Assembly: GCF_033807575.1 (NCBI RefSeq)
Contig: NC_084708.1
Coordinates: 7,154,501-7,218,500 of the forward strand
Direction: 5' to 3'
DNA length: 64,000 nt
From: Cydia pomonella
Lineage: Eukaryota > Arthropoda > Insecta > Lepidoptera > Tortricidae
Part shown: positions 1-12,721 of the stretch, in pieces
Layout: each line of letters starts with the position of its first letter
Position numbering within the stretch: the first letter of the stretch is position 1
The notes under the pieces: model-generated
What the model saw: only the letters and a program-made list of their open reading frames with translations
The model's database searches: none
Told to the model about the DNA's origin: nothing
Made by a program: the position numbers and the translations under genes

Positions 1-930
1 TGTAATGTAAAACGTTCACGATATATGTGCGAAAAGGCTATTCGCAACTGATTTAAAACACTCCCTACGGTCGTGCTTTAATTTATCCCCACTCATTGCA
101 AATTTCCTATTTTTCGCACTTGTATCGTAATGTACTATTAGTTAATTAAGTATGTAAAGGAGTAATTCGGTTCATGACTTTAACTTTATTTAAAATTATA
201 CGTTTCGAGCTCAAATGTTTAAGTTTTTTTAATATAGAGCTTTTGAAAGTACGATCGAACCATCAAGGTTTTGAGGAAAATTTAATGCTTTACGAGCTTG
301 AATCTTAAGACCTCAAAATTCTTTCCATTTCCCATCACTAGACTCATAACATGTCGTCCGTCAACTTTTTATGACTTCAACAATTTTGATTAATTCCACC
401 GTACGATGATGGATGAGACAGATAATCGTCGAACGGTGCGTATAATCATAATCCTGTTTGTTTACGTGTTAGCGTTGGGGCGGCGCCTGCGCACGCTGCT
501 ATAATTGATCGATTGTTTACTGATTAATAAACTAATTACAACATCCTATAATGAAATCTCAATCCTAGTCTATAGGACTTAGAGTATAAAATACCAACAA
601 TAGTTAAGGCGGCATTATTTGTTATTTAAATGTCATTTGTAATAACTAAACAAATGTGTCTCTGTCTGTGGTGTGATAATTTTGTTTGTTTGTTTATGTC
701 ATCATGGGGCTACTGGTTTTAAATAAAGGGTTGTGATTATCTTTAACCATCTGCTTAGTTTTTTGTGTTAGAATGCAGTCGTAAGGCTTTCGTAAGCTGC
801 ATTGACAATACATACATACATTGTTAAATTGTAAAGAAAAGATATATTTTCCGCAATTTTTGTATGGTCCCTGTGCTATTATTTACACTGAAAAAACTTT
901 TTCAGATCATGTTATATCAAATAATGGTTT
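1..930. other. intergenic, nothing recognised
   Basis: AT-rich sequence without a coding frame, exon signals or a repeat that recurs elsewhere in the window. A short GC-rich patch sits near 478-500. Confidence 0.5.
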
Positions 931-959
931 TAACCCTTAGAGAAGAGAAACAAAACCAA

Positions 960-1496
960 AAGAAGATAGAGAAGACCTAGTATTCGGAGCAACCGTCTTC
1001 AAAGGTGTGGATCATTATAGGTACCTTGGTTGTACAGTAACTAATACCAACCGAATGGAGGAAGAGATAGATCTACGAATCCAAAACGCTTTAAGATGCT
1101 CGGCAGCGCTCCATCGAGTTTTAGTGTCCAAGCTGATTAGTAGACTAACCAGGATTCGTGTCTACAAGACTGTCATTAGGCCAATATTGATGTATGGGTG
1201 TGAAGCTTGGACTCTGACTCAGAAAGAAGAGAGCAAGCTCTTAGTGGCGGAGAGGAAAATCTGGCGGAAGATTCTGGGACCTATCAGAGATGAAGATGGA
1301 ACTTGGAGGCGTAGGAAGAATAGGGAGCTAGAGGAGCTGGTTGCGATGCCCAATATAAGTGGCGAGATCAAACCTGTTCGTCCTCGGAATACCCAACTGG
1401 CGCGAAGTGGCGCAGGATAGGGCAGGGTGGCGCTCTCTTGTGTCAGAGGCCAACATCCTGTTTGGGTCACTGAGCTAGTGAAGTAGTAGTAGTAGT
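960..1496 (+). mobile_element. 5'-truncated LINE, end of reverse transcriptase, RTE-like
   Basis: A frame from about 1007 reads like the end of a non-LTR retrotransposon reverse transcriptase: YLGCTVTNTN near the start, then a thumb-type stretch around MYGCEAWTLTQKEESKLL. The frame breaks near 1390. The usual C-terminus resumes in another frame (WREVAQDRAGWRSLVSEA) and stops at the TAG near 1474. A short (GTA)n tail follows, as in RTE-type LINEs whose 3' ends carry microsatellites. The element lacks its 5' part, endonuclease and most of the RT, so it is dead. Related 3' ends occur near 9.6 kb and 44.5 kb. The RTE assignment is from recalled family style. Confidence 0.8.
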
Positions 1497-1635
1497 TAAA
1501 CCCTTTGATGCAAGAAGTATTCATATTGATAGGTATCTACAGAACCAAGACAAGTCCCCGCCAAGTTCTCTTGAAATTAAAACTTTGTTATGACTGATTG
1601 TTTTACCATCAGTGTTAGTATATACCTAAGGATTA

Positions 1636-2050
1636 TAGTTATTTGTTTTACAAGGGGGCAAAGTTGTTGTTTAACCGATCGTACTAATATTGATACTCAA
1701 AATATTATCGATATATTCATATTGAAAGATTCCAAAATTAAATTTCGAGAAGTGGAATCTTGAGCGTTGCAAGGGTTTCAAGGCACGAGGGTTAAACAAA
1801 CTTTCTCTCCGAGTGAAACACAAAAAAAATCACCACGAGGAAAATACTAGCTATGAAAAACCAAAAAAATCAAACCAAATCAAATACAAATAAAAGTAAT
1901 AAAAAAATGTACCATTCAGAATCATCATTTAAAAGACAATTCTACCAGCTAACTTAAGGAAATAATTCAAAATTGTGCATAAAATGTAACTTTCTCATTC
2001 GTTTTTTAAGCAATCAAGAAGACCTTTACCGTTGGTGTGGCGAAAAAATA
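1636..2050 (+). repeat. dispersed repeat family, copy 1
   Basis: About 415 bp recurs in the same orientation at 45826-46225. Shared blocks include GGGGCAAAGTTGTTGTTTAA, GGTTTCAAGGCACG and ACTTTCTCATT, with indels between. I see no coding capacity and no clear terminal repeat. Two diverged copies in one window show it is an interspersed element, but its class is unknown. Confidence 0.65.
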
Positions 2051-2917
2051 CTACCCTACCCTCGAAAAAAGATTTTCCCAATACAGTTAAAGTCAGACCA
2101 AGCTAACTCTGGATGGCATTTTCTAAGACAAAGAGAGGAAAAGTCATCAAAAACCTCAACATTTTATTATAATAAGTATGACGTTTATAATGGCATTTCT
2201 CACTGTCTCAAGTCGTTGCAGAGTTACGTTAGACGGACTTTACTTGTTCTACAAGTTAACCACAAATTGGGGCCAGTGGTGTATACTAGCGTGTTTATTT
2301 ATCATAGAGGCTAAACAAGGTGGTCTGTTTGCCCGCTAGTATTGACACAGTTGTCCGGGTCGTCCCTCGCGACATCGTCCTTTTAATACGTCGCAAAAAA
2401 TGTAGCATTAGGAGATTATTTACTGAGGACGTGCCTGAAGTTTTAGCCTTTTTCACTAAATAAAGACTGAGATAAAGGAGCTTGACAGCGTAGGTACAAA
2501 GTGTTATCTTATTGGCTCTAAAAATTGGAGTAGAATCTAGGGTTATAATTATTTATTTTAAGATTATTATAATGTAATGTTTACCCAGGTATTGGCTGTT
2601 GTATTTATAAATGTTGTTATGAATTTTTCATGTCACTATATGATGTTACTATAAATGTTGTATTGACTTGTAAAAGAGCCCTTGAGTCCTACTTGCAGAA
2701 TAGATTTTTGAATTTTGGGTACACCGGGGGAATCGGATCACGATGAAAATTCGTTGATATTTCAAATCTTGCATTGATATGTGCGAACTAAAATGGCACT
2801 GTACGGGTGTTACATCTTTCTTCTTAGCCTGCGACGCCAGTCATAAGGAATATAAGTATATTCAATATCAATATTTTTTTTGTCTCATCCGATTCGAGTC
2901 GGTCTACTATACCTGTG
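2051..2917. other. intergenic, nothing recognised
   Basis: No exon, RNA gene or repeat shared with the rest of the window is visible. The frame across 2779-3048 is explained by the dispersed repeat that starts near 2918. Confidence 0.4.
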
Positions 2918-3025
2918 TTGGCGGCATGGTTCCATTTTTATCGCTTGTCACTATGCCTGTCACTTTTGCACTCGCTTACTTGTTACAACGTGACATGGTG
3001 ACAGTCGATAAAAATGCGACCGAAT
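2918..3025 (+). repeat. short interspersed repeat, copy 1
   Basis: The sequence around GCATGGTTCCATTTTTATCG is matched over about 100 bp by the reverse complement of 18752-18868. Both copies share the TTATCGCTTGTCACTATGCC block and end in a GGTGACA..GATAAA segment. Copy 1 is noncoding. The class is unknown. Confidence 0.6.
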
Positions 3026-4800
3026 TACGGTTGCTGGATTATGTATGACGAGGTATAGGTATCAAAATAAGTACATATAGTATGTTCGAATAGGCCTCCT
3101 GTCCAGTGGTCTATTGTCTACCGCGCTGCGACATCGCTAATTGGGGTAAGGGTAGTTTTGTACAACTGTACTTTGCCGAGTCATGCCAGTCACGGGGCGC
3201 GGCAGGGTTGTCAGAAACATTCTAGGCAGGTAAGGCGCTCATACACAAACTATGAAGTGGTAAGGGACCATGGTATTATTCATAAACGCCTGTTAAGTCT
3301 GACAAGCCCTTGATAATCGCTCGCCTTTATCCGTCATTTTGATATTTCCGTTTGTTAGAACGGGACAAAATTTAACAAAGGTGTGCTACGAGTAAGCTTT
3401 ATGAATACGGGACATGATTTAAGCTGTAAGTATGTATTTTATTTTTAGGATATGATAATAAATGTAAAAGTTGAGTGAGTGAACGTACGGCTTTTATTTT
3501 CGCTCCCTACTAACGTGTTTAACATGAAGTGCAGAATAAGCCTACCTAATGCTTTTTTTTAGAAATTCATCACAAAAGCGAAATTGCAAATGTAATCGGC
3601 TAAGTTATGTATTTGGTACGTAAGTTTTGATAGGATTACATAGAGGGGTCTGCATCTGCATTTGTTCCATAAACAATATAAATATGCTCAGAACAAGAAT
3701 GCAGATGGACAATCTGATTAAGATCAAGAGAGTAAACCGTAAGTACCGGTCGTTAAGGATAACTTTCGAGAGACAACTCTTTTAGGAGTGGACTTCTTTC
3801 ATCAATCTAATATTATGAATATTATTATCTTGTACACTTGTATTGTGCCAGCCCTGCCCCAAAGCGACAGTTTAGCTTACCGGCTCGTTTGTATCATATC
3901 ATGGCTTTTGCGATTTGAATGCAGAACGCTGCGTCACAAATGGCCGCGTATTGAGGTTAAGTTGGGGAGTCATGCACGGGTCATATTGTTAATAAATAAC
4001 GCCATAGGTATACAACTCAAACAAAATTTTCAGGACATACTTTCCCTCGAGGAAAAAATCTGATAAAAATATCGTCATGATTTATTTGTAAATCAAATAT
4101 CAGGTTATTAATTTCTCAAGATTTAAACTTTGCTGATTTAATTTTCTTAATTTATATTCAAGAGCGTGAATTTCAACATGATTTATAAAGAAGTTACACA
4201 TATATTGAATTCATTCATAAAATAAATAGGTTTTAGTGGTTCTAAATCAAATACATGTACGTACAAACTATAGGTAGGTATCTTTTTCAAAAAATATAAG
4301 CCATCATATAGAACCGAACCCGTCTAGTAAAGTAACTTTATACCTACTTACATTTATGCTTTAGCATCCATCATAACAGTGAATGTTTGTTTTTTTTGTT
4401 TTTTTTTTCTGATGACCCCTGCTAGGGTTGTCACATTCAACGCAATGGATAGAAGAGCTCTATAGATGGCACGTGGTGCGTAATTAATCATAGCACTTTA
4501 TGGTTTCCATATTTTTTAAAGAAGCATAAATAATTTTTTATAATAATTTTCGCGAACTGCGTTTGAATATTATATACTAATATATACATAGATTTTTTCT
4601 AGCCAAAACGAAGCATCAACAAACCTGTTATAAGCAAAGCAAGTCAAAGAATATGAATGAAAATTATAATGAGTTGTAATTCACCAAATTGTTACAAGAC
4701 TATAAATCCAATGCGAATCTATATATACATTTCCTCACTATATATTACCTGAATATAAAAACGAAAACTATTGTATATGGTAAGTATGTACCCTAAACTA
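3026..4800. other. intergenic, nothing recognised
   Basis: Mostly AT-rich unique sequence. The open frame near 3788-4063 has no domain, no exon partners and no coding signature that I can see. Confidence 0.4.
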
Positions 4801-4954
4801 GAGGTTGCCAGAGCTCAACGAGGGGTGGGAGGGGGTTAGGGTCGGCAACGCGCATGTAACTCCTCTGGAGTTGCAGGCGTACATAGGCTACGGAGACTGC
4901 TTACCATCAGGCGGGCCGTATGCTTGTTTGCCACCGACGTAGTATAAAAAAAAA
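4801..4954 (+). mobile_element. SINE-like retroposon family L, copy 1
   Basis: Runs from GTTGCCAGAGCTCAACGAG through ACTCCTCTGGAGTTGCAGG and GTATGCTTGTTTGCCACCGA to a terminal A-run. The same consensus recurs at 5597-5792 (minus), 28850-29020, 48056-48179 and 62890-63027. The A-tail and variable 5' starts indicate retroposition. Longer copies begin with a CACTAGACCCTACTCATAGTG block that is absent here, so this copy is 5'-truncated. Whether it is a SINE or a LINE-derived 3' end cannot be settled here. Confidence 0.75.
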
Positions 4955-5596
4955 CTCATCAAAAATGACTAGGTAGTATATTAAAAGATAGGCTACCTAT
5001 CCTATATTTCGCGGTAGCTTATATATAAGTAATATAATCTTTAACAAAGTTAGTAGGTACCATTTTTTTATAGAGTTGAGGTTAAAAACCCAGAGAACAT
5101 TGTTCATTCGAAAATTTCCACAAATCGTATCCTATCTGATAAAGTGATTTAACCAAAAGTTTCCTAAATTGTACTTTCAAAGTTATCTTTGAAATCGCTT
5201 TTGGAAGTTACATTAGTTAGAAAGGGTATCTACCCGGTAGATACCTACTCGTAGTCGCAATCGATTGTTCTCAACTTTATAAAAACAGAATATATGCCAT
5301 AGGAATTCGAACTATTCGAAGAAAGATAGGTCCTTTTGATTTACAGCGGTAAGGGTGACGCAGGTGCTCGTTCGGATATGTCACACTCACAACTGGAGAT
5401 AAACATCAGAATATTGCCAAAATAGTGCTGTTTCATTGTGGGGCTTTAAATTCATACTACCTATATAAAATCATGAATAGGTTTCGACTACTCATTGGAA
5501 GACATTCTTATTAAAAAAAACCCATTTTTTTGTCAGATATCGATACATCTTAGTAGATAGATTCCCTATTCTATACACTGTACAACACAAACGCAA
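4955..5596. other. intergenic, nothing recognised
   Basis: Spacer between two inverted copies of the L retroposon. No gene signal is seen. Confidence 0.4.
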
Positions 5597-5792
5597 TTTT
5601 TTTTAAATACTACGTTGGTGGCAAACAAGCATACGGCCCGCCTGATGGTAAGCAGTCTCCGTAGCCTATGTACGCCTGCAATTCATGAGGAGTTACATGC
5701 GCGTTGCCGACCCTAAACCCGCCTACCCCTCGTTTAGCTCTAGCAACCTTACTCACCGGCAGGAACACAACACTATGAGTAGGGTCTAGTGT
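5597..5792 (-). mobile_element. SINE-like retroposon family L, copy 2
   Basis: Reverse-strand copy with its poly-A (T-run on plus) near 5597 and its 5' block, the complement of CACTAGACCCTACTCATAGTG, ending near 5792. It is the most complete member here with copy 3. With copy 1 it forms an inverted pair about 640 bp apart. Confidence 0.75.
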
Positions 5793-8547
5793 TATTTGGC
5801 TGCTGTTTTCTGTAAGGTGGAGGTACGTCCCCAGTTGGGCTCTGCTCTACATCTGGAATGACATCCACTGGCTGTGCCCTACCACACTAAGCGAGATGAC
5901 ATTCACAATGCCCATACCTCTCTTTTGGACGTAGTTTAAGGAAATACCCGGGTCCATTTAAGGACGTACCCGGGTCCATATTTCACCGTATGTCCTAAAA
6001 ACCTTCCTTTGAATTGAGAAAACGTATGGTATTATCGTAACTCTAGGGAAAATTACATATGTTTTATAAATGACATACATTTGTTTCGGGACATGTTTTG
6101 ATTTCGTATTTATGCCGTCCAGAATGAGGCTTCAAATAAAATTTTATCCAAAAGCAAAAAAAAAACAATTGACATAGAAAAATTTAAAAACTCTTCCACA
6201 ATGAAATTGGACTATAAACTTGTTCTTTCCAGTCTAACGCCCCCAATATTTACCATTTTGCCCCTTACTTCGTCTTCACTGACTCGTTTGTATGCGCTAT
6301 ATTTTCTTATTACTGTCATATTTTTTCTTCCCGCCAAAATTGTGATTAGAATTTACGGTAACAGCAGTTTGCTATCAAGTAATGGTTTCGCGGCCTTACG
6401 CCGAGGTGGAAGAAAATTGTGTTTAATTTTATTAATTTTTGAAGGTACTTTATTACTACCATTTATTTTCGCATTCTCTCCACTGATATAAACATAGGAA
6501 GGTATTTGTGGTTAGTATTATTAGTATCAAAATTAGGTAATTTATTAAAAATATTTTATATATTGTTCAAGGTACAAACAGTGTATAACAACATCATCAT
6601 TAGAATTCCCTTGCTTTTCTACTAATTCAAAGCCGTTTGGAGGTACTATTTGCGGCTCTTCAAGACACCCAAAACGTTCACACTTAGTGTTTTAGACCAC
6701 TGAAAACATAATTTGTGGCTCTTTGACACTTCAAAACCTAGTGATTTCTACTCCAATTTTTCTCAAAGTTACCGGACGAAAATCCAACAAACGAAAACAA
6801 AAAGTTTGATATGTGTAGTCTGTACTTTGGTCAAGGCATTTTTAAGTGTGTCTCATAACTTGTTGCAAACACTTAACTGATATAGCATGCATAGCGATGC
6901 GATACAAATGATCTTTCACCGTCTCCGAACAGTAATTAAATTGCCAGTAAGTGCAGGCACCAGGTGTTTATTCCATCCACCGGATTATCTGCTGTATCTG
7001 TATTAGCCCTTATCATTCCTGTGCCACAAACTAAGCAAACGGTTCTCTCAATGTTTACCACTTTAGCGATGAATTCAGACCATTCCCTCGACATTGAAAA
7101 CCCATCCTTAAGCTTATATACTTAAGGGGAACAAATGATTATGAGGTGAGTAAAATAGGTTGGTAAATTAAGTGCACTTGCACCTTTTCAGCGCAGGTGG
7201 TGTTCCCCTTGTCTTAAAATTTCAGATTTATGTGAGCGAGGTTCTTTGGCTAGGGAGGTTAATTATTCAATGTTTCTCAGTTTGCAGTGAGGCTTTTATA
7301 CTTGTGGTTTACTTGTTCGGTGTATATACTTAAGTGACATTTGTTTTGATGGTTCATACATCTTACTTAGCTAAATCTGAAAGTCATCATTTTCCTAGCG
7401 GTTTTTCGGTTTTATGAAATCAATGTTATAAGTGAAGTGAGTGTAGAGAAGTGTGTTGTGTACATTAGTGTGTATACAGAAGCTAAAAAAGATAGAGAGA
7501 AATCCTTCCAAAAGATCTTGTTAAACAGTTTAAAATATATTTCAAACTTGGCTTGACAACACAACCAGTCATTTCCAAGTTAGTAATTATGAAGAAAGTT
7601 AAAGAGTTATGAAAAGCACAACACAAACACTTAACGGAACGTTCATTTAAAATATTCGAGCCTGACGCAACTCCAGCAGAGTGCCACCTTGGGGTGACCA
7701 CACCACGCCGGACGAGTCATCACAGGACAATTTTAATTATAAAACTCCCGTACGCCTCAAACATAAAAAAAAACAATCTTCAGGATATATGCCAAAATAC
7801 ATGTGTATCTATGTACGTACATACACAATATATGTATATACTTATATACAGAGGTGTCGGTTACGGCAACGGTAACAGTGTCGCTAGTTCAATGGTTTTT
7901 TTCCCATTTCAAAAAATGCACAACGCGCCATTAGATATTTTTACTTCAAAATTATTTTAAACGGGGCAATCACGTAATTGAAGTGTTTCGATCTCTTTCC
8001 GTGCTCTGGTAGAAGATCGTCGAAACGGATCGAAACATGTCAAGCGATAAATAGACAGATTATTGTCAAATACTATCTTTATAAAGACTTACGTAGTAGA
8101 TGTAGCAACTGAATGTGTTTCAAGGGATCGTAAATAATGTATGAAAATAAAATCTGTCAAAGTTATACAAGCAACAAACAGCAAGCAACAACTCAACAGA
8201 GATTATCCCGAGTAACAAGATTTCACGGTCACCCCACTTTTCAATTCTGACACGAGATGATTAAGGCCCTTGTTTATTTGTTATGATTATTTATTTTTTA
8301 TTGAACACAACTGTGATTATCGAAGAGTTATTATATTGACGGGCGGACGGCTTGACTGATTCTGTTTGTTGTTCTTCATTGCCTTCGCCACTTAGCAACG
8401 GCTGTGGAGTAATTGGATTTATAATTGAAACATATAAACAAAATGGTACATATAGTTCATAATGAATACTGAATAATAATAAGATGATAATTATAATGTG
8501 TTACTTCGGCCCGATTCGAACTTTAAGATAGGTACGTCAAACATTTG
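5793..8547. other. intergenic, nothing recognised
   Basis: No convincing exon. An ATG-led 96-codon frame at 6201-6491 is hydrophobic but AT-driven, with no promoter, homologous motif or splice context. Tandem duplication of GGTCCAT-type text near 5950-5980 is minor. Confidence 0.4.
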
Positions 8548-8653
8548 CTAAAGATACGATATGAATTAGATATGTCAGTGTGAAAAGTGACGTTTCTTCA
8601 AACAAAAACGTCACTTTGGACACTGACATATCCAATCCATATCATACCTTTAG
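8548..8653. mobile_element. short hairpin element (MITE-like)
   Basis: Two 48-bp arms starting CTAAAGATACGATATGAATT and ending in AAAGTGACGTTT are inverted copies with a few mismatches around a loop of about 10 bases. The whole 106 bp could fold into one stem. No coding capacity. It fits a miniature inverted-repeat element; the target duplication is not clear. Confidence 0.7.
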
Positions 8654-9574
8654 TTAGTAGGTATTGAATAAGTAAGGTGCATGGGTAACTTCGAATGCAG
8701 GGTAATTTTCAAAACTGGCTAATATCTACTAAACCAGAGGGTGGTTTCAGACCAGAGTTTTATGTTTTATACAAAGCGTATGCGTACGTGCGTATCATAG
8801 ATATAAGAAGGCACGTATAGACCAAATGCAGGGAAAAGTTACTCGCGTGTAAGCGCGTAAGAATCAAATGTCGGGAAATGTAACGCGCATGTAAGCTCGT
8901 AATGCCGAAACGATCGTATATGCGCCGGAAAATACCCTAGTCTGAAACCGCCCTTACTCTACTGCGTAATTACAATAGAAATACAGATTTTTATTGGTAA
9001 ATAACTCATGTATGAAATATCATTTGATATTGACTAGTCGCTTTTCGGTGAAGGAAAACATCGTGAGAAACTGGACTTTCCCAAGGCCTAGTTTACCCTC
9101 TGAGTTGGAAGGTCAGATAGCAGTCGCTTTCTAAAAAGTAGAGCTTACGCCAATTCTAGGGATTGGTTGCCAAGCGGGCCCCAGGCTCCCATGAGCAGTG
9201 GCAAAAATGAGGGAGAAGAGAGATATTAGCATTTTCAAATTACTCCGCTTTCATAGTTATCCCAATATTCCCAATGTACCTTATTTTGTTTCTTGACAGC
9301 TGATGAGAATGCAAATGCTCACAAATCACAATTCGTCTGCAGAAACTTGACAAGTAGCCGGTGACGTCATTATCCGTACAACTAAACTCAAGTCTTCTTA
9401 AATAAATACAAGAGAAAAAAATGATGTAGGTTTATAATTCTTCTAAATAAGCATATAATGTTTCATAGTAATTATTTGCTTTGTTTATTGTTTATTTTAT
9501 TTTAATTCAATTGTTTATTGTTATGAATGCAAAGGATGATTATACGAAATGTTATATAGGAGCTGCAAACAGAG
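8654..9574. other. intergenic, nothing recognised
   Basis: No gene or shared repeat recognised. Confidence 0.4.
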
Positions 9575-9781
9575 CCAGTATCACGTTTGAGTGGCGGCCA
9601 CAAGGCGGAAAGCGAGCCCGCAAACGCACACCTCTGGAGGCGGAGCGTGGAGAACAAGCTGCGAGCCGTTGGACTGCTGGAATGAGGCCAGGACGGTTGC
9701 TCAAGATAGAAACGCATGGAAGGATCGTGTGGAGGCCCTATGCACCTCCGGGGTGTCCTAGGACCAACAACAACAATATAC
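9575..9781 (+). mobile_element. LINE 3' end, C-terminal RT remnant with (CAA)n tail
   Basis: The frame around EWRPQGGKRARKR has the Arg/Gly-rich LINE C-terminal style. After a frameshift the next frame reads WNEARTVAQDRNAWKDRVEA and terminates at TAG, followed by a short CAACAACAACAA tail. This is the standard end of an RTE-like element. Only about 200 bp survive, so it is a heavily 5'-truncated, frameshifted copy. Confidence 0.7.
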
Positions 9782-10097
9782 GCTGAAATGTATATTTTAA
9801 AATGTGTGATATTTGTATAAATGAGATGAACCAAACTAAACAAACCTATAACATCGGTGGCACTGGCAAACAAGTGAGGTAAGCGGTCACAGTTCAGCCT
9901 ATTAGATCTTTTAAAAACGTCATGTCCATGTCTCAGCCGAAGTTTTTACAACGTAGGTACATGTACAATTTGATTACGCCAAGACGTATGGATTACGGGT
10001 CGAGTTTCCTCGTATTTGAGTGACAGCTGCGGTTTCTCGGACAAGAAGTCGTGTAATTCCTATGCGCGGGCGCGGGTTAGTAGAGTCCGTCTAAGCG
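9782..10097. other. intergenic, nothing recognised
   Basis: About 300 bp of spacer with no recognised feature. Confidence 0.35.
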
Positions 10098-10251
10098 TAG
10101 AGTTAGACCAAGATAAGTACGCAGCGATTTTGGTAGCCCAGAAAGTGCATGTGTTATTTTAAACGTCAAACTTCTATGAAATTATGACGTTTATTTAACA
10201 CTTCCACAGGCGGGGCTAAAATCGCTGCTAACTTATCTTGGTCTGACTCTA
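10098..10251. mobile_element. Tc1/mariner-type MITE, copy A
   Basis: Terminal inverted repeats begin GAGTTAGACCAAGATAA and end TTATCTTGGTCTGACTC. An inner inverted pair surrounds GCAGCGATTTTG/AAAATCGCTGC. The element is flanked by TA on both sides, the usual target of Tc1/mariner transposases. A second copy is at 23674-23819. Nonautonomous, no ORF. Confidence 0.75.
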
Positions 10252-10261
10252 GATAAATAAC

Positions 10262-10480
10262 GACCGGTCTGGCCTAATGGGTAGTGACACTGCCTATGAA
10301 GCCTATGGTTCTGGGTTCAAATTCCGGTAAGGGCATTTATTTGTGTAATGAGCACGGATATTTGTTCCTGGGTCATAGGTGTTTTCTAATATGTATTTAA
10401 GTATTTGTATATTAGCCAACAACTTAGCCAACTTGTGCAATGATGTCCCATAATATTTATTTGTGTATTATTACTTATTA
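10262..10480 (+). mobile_element. tRNA-derived lepidopteran SINE, copy a
   Basis: The head GGTCTGGCCTAATGGGTAGT and a B-box-like GGTTCAAATTCC follow tRNA gene logic (internal Pol III promoter). The body contains GGGCATTTATTTGTGTAATGAGCAC and ends with AATGATGTCCCATAATATTTATT. The same body recurs at 16294, 36262 and 36494, with minus-strand heads at 18868 and 55575. It sits 10 bp downstream of MITE copy A. Confidence 0.8.
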
Positions 10481-12114
10481 AATAAGTAAGCTGTATGGGA
10501 CGTATGGTAAAACTTATTATTAGTAAGTTTATACTCGCTTAAAATTCAATAATTATTAAGCTTAAATCTTATTACTACCTATTAATAAGTTTTCACAAAG
10601 CTCGCTTAAAACTATTATAAATGGGTTTTTATCTTTGTATGAAGTGAGTAGTTGTGCACTCTAAGGGGCCTTATTCGAGATGCACAACTGTCAAATTTCG
10701 CGTCCACATCAAATCAACACTTGATTCTATCGCATGTTGATTGTATCAAGTGTTGATTCTATCAACTGTGGATATTATCATTTGGAACAATCAAAACTCA
10801 TTCATAGAAAAAATAATCAAACAAAAATCAACTTTGTTTATTACTACTATATAGTTTGAAATGGCTCTGAACTCGAAGTGGTTCGGTTTGATTTGATTGT
10901 CACCTGACTGTGGATTGCTAATGTCAAATTTTGACAAGTGTTGATTTTATTGCTAGACTTTATTGTCCATGGGCTTGGGCACCATCTTGGATTTTTTGAC
11001 GTACGACAGGGAATACCCTTCCTTTCCTACAATATATGGCATAGAGTAAAGCGTCTTTTTTTTTTAAACATAAGTTTACAGGAATCAGCGACATCTTGTA
11101 TTCGATAGGATAAGTAATGCGCTATGAACAATGCGGCGGCGAGTAGTGAAACTGTACCTGACAACGTCAATCAATTAAAAAGTGACCACACAGTTGATGG
11201 TCGATAAAGGCGATTATTAATTGAATTTTAACGACAATAAAGAACTATTGACATGCGATCTTTTTGTTGAACCCACACCTACACGTCGAATAATGCTCGC
11301 TCCACATATTCTCCTATAAACGCTCAAAATTGTAAAAAAAATTGATGCAATTTACTCCGCACCCAGTCTCAAGTTGCTTCTAAACCACATTCACGAACCA
11401 AGTTGTAACCTAACACATCTGTAAATATAAGGCATATGATTTAGAGATAAAGTCCGTTTTTTTAAATTACGAGATGGTTCATGAATAACCTTTATTACTA
11501 TAAAAATAATACTACATTTGTCAAAAAAAAAATCTGTATTGCGCTATTACATAATGCATAAAATTGATATAAAGATAGGTACCATAGTAGCTCGCTCACT
11601 TGGTCTATCAACAACTATTTTAATGCTCTTTGTACTCGTATACGCGACCCCATTGTATGTACAGTCGCCATCAGATATATCGGAACGCATGTATGAGATC
11701 TCAAATTATTAAGATAAGACCTACTGTACTGTCTATATTACTTACCAAGACCTAAGTACCTATTATTTATATGTACCTACACAAAGAGAATTCCTATGTT
11801 AAAAGGAGATTAAATACATATTTTGTTATTCAACTACAAATAAAATAAAATTTATCTTTTTCAGTTAACACATTTTTTTACCGATTTCTTTAATAAAATA
11901 AATCATTAAAGTATTATGTGACTATATTTCATTGTCTTCGGTGTAGATTATTTACTGATGCTCCAATTTCCTGTATCAGTTTGGTACCAGGAAATATAAA
12001 AACTACACCTCTTCAAAAACTTTGCTGGTATTTCGACATCTGTAAGTTTAAATATAAAACATGATAAAAACACTTAAGTCAAAAACGTATACATAAAATA
12101 TTTGCCCTATATTC
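10481..12114. other. intergenic with scattered short repeats
   Basis: The motif AAGTGTTGATT and its variants recurs several times between 10710 and 10960, suggesting an old decayed element. Otherwise no exon or RNA is seen. Confidence 0.35.
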
Positions 12115-12240
12115 TGGTCGCTCGGTAGGGTGCCCAGAAGGCTGGGTGCATTTCCGCGCTGGTTAACAATGCTGATCCTCTGGTCACCAGAAGCCTATAT
12201 AAGGCGCTCTCATAGAGCCACGCTAGTGCCCTAGAGTTTC
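12115..12240 (-). mobile_element. short LINE coding remnant
   Basis: On the minus strand one frame reads SGDQRISIVNQRGNAPSLLG, a stretch I associate with conserved blocks of insect LINE polyproteins, with a stop just upstream. About 100 bp, isolated and inactive. The assignment rests on recalled family style only. Confidence 0.45.
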
Positions 12241-12721
12241 AAATTCAACCCCAAGTGCCACAAATATGTAGTTAAGGGTTTAAATTCTGGATCAAGAACA
12301 TGGAATACTATTCGCTAGTAAGGCCATAGGTATTAGAAAAAAATAATAGTAGGAGACGGCCGTGGTCATGGTAGGTGGTACAGGTGGGCCAGGCAAGCTC
12401 TGAAATTATGCACCTATTTTACTATAACTTTGTTCACCTGTGTATATTTACTGTTTCCATGATAATCATTTTTAATATGTAGCCCGTGTAATCGGGCTGT
12501 ATAATTGGTCTCATATTTTTTAACACAAAATCATAATTATAATTCAATAATTAATGGTGTTTTACATATTAATCATTAATGTACCTATTTTGCAAAATTT
12601 TCTTGCATATAATAATACTGTTTACTTCAATTGACGTGTTTATTATTTTCGTTACTATGTCAACGTTAATACTTAAAAAATTATAACGTGAAGGTTGAGT
12701 CCGCAGTACAGTTACAGTTTA

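Noticed and set aside
6201..6491. ATG-led 96-codon hydrophobic frame
   Set aside because: Composition follows AT richness; no promoter, splice context, conserved motif or partner exon.
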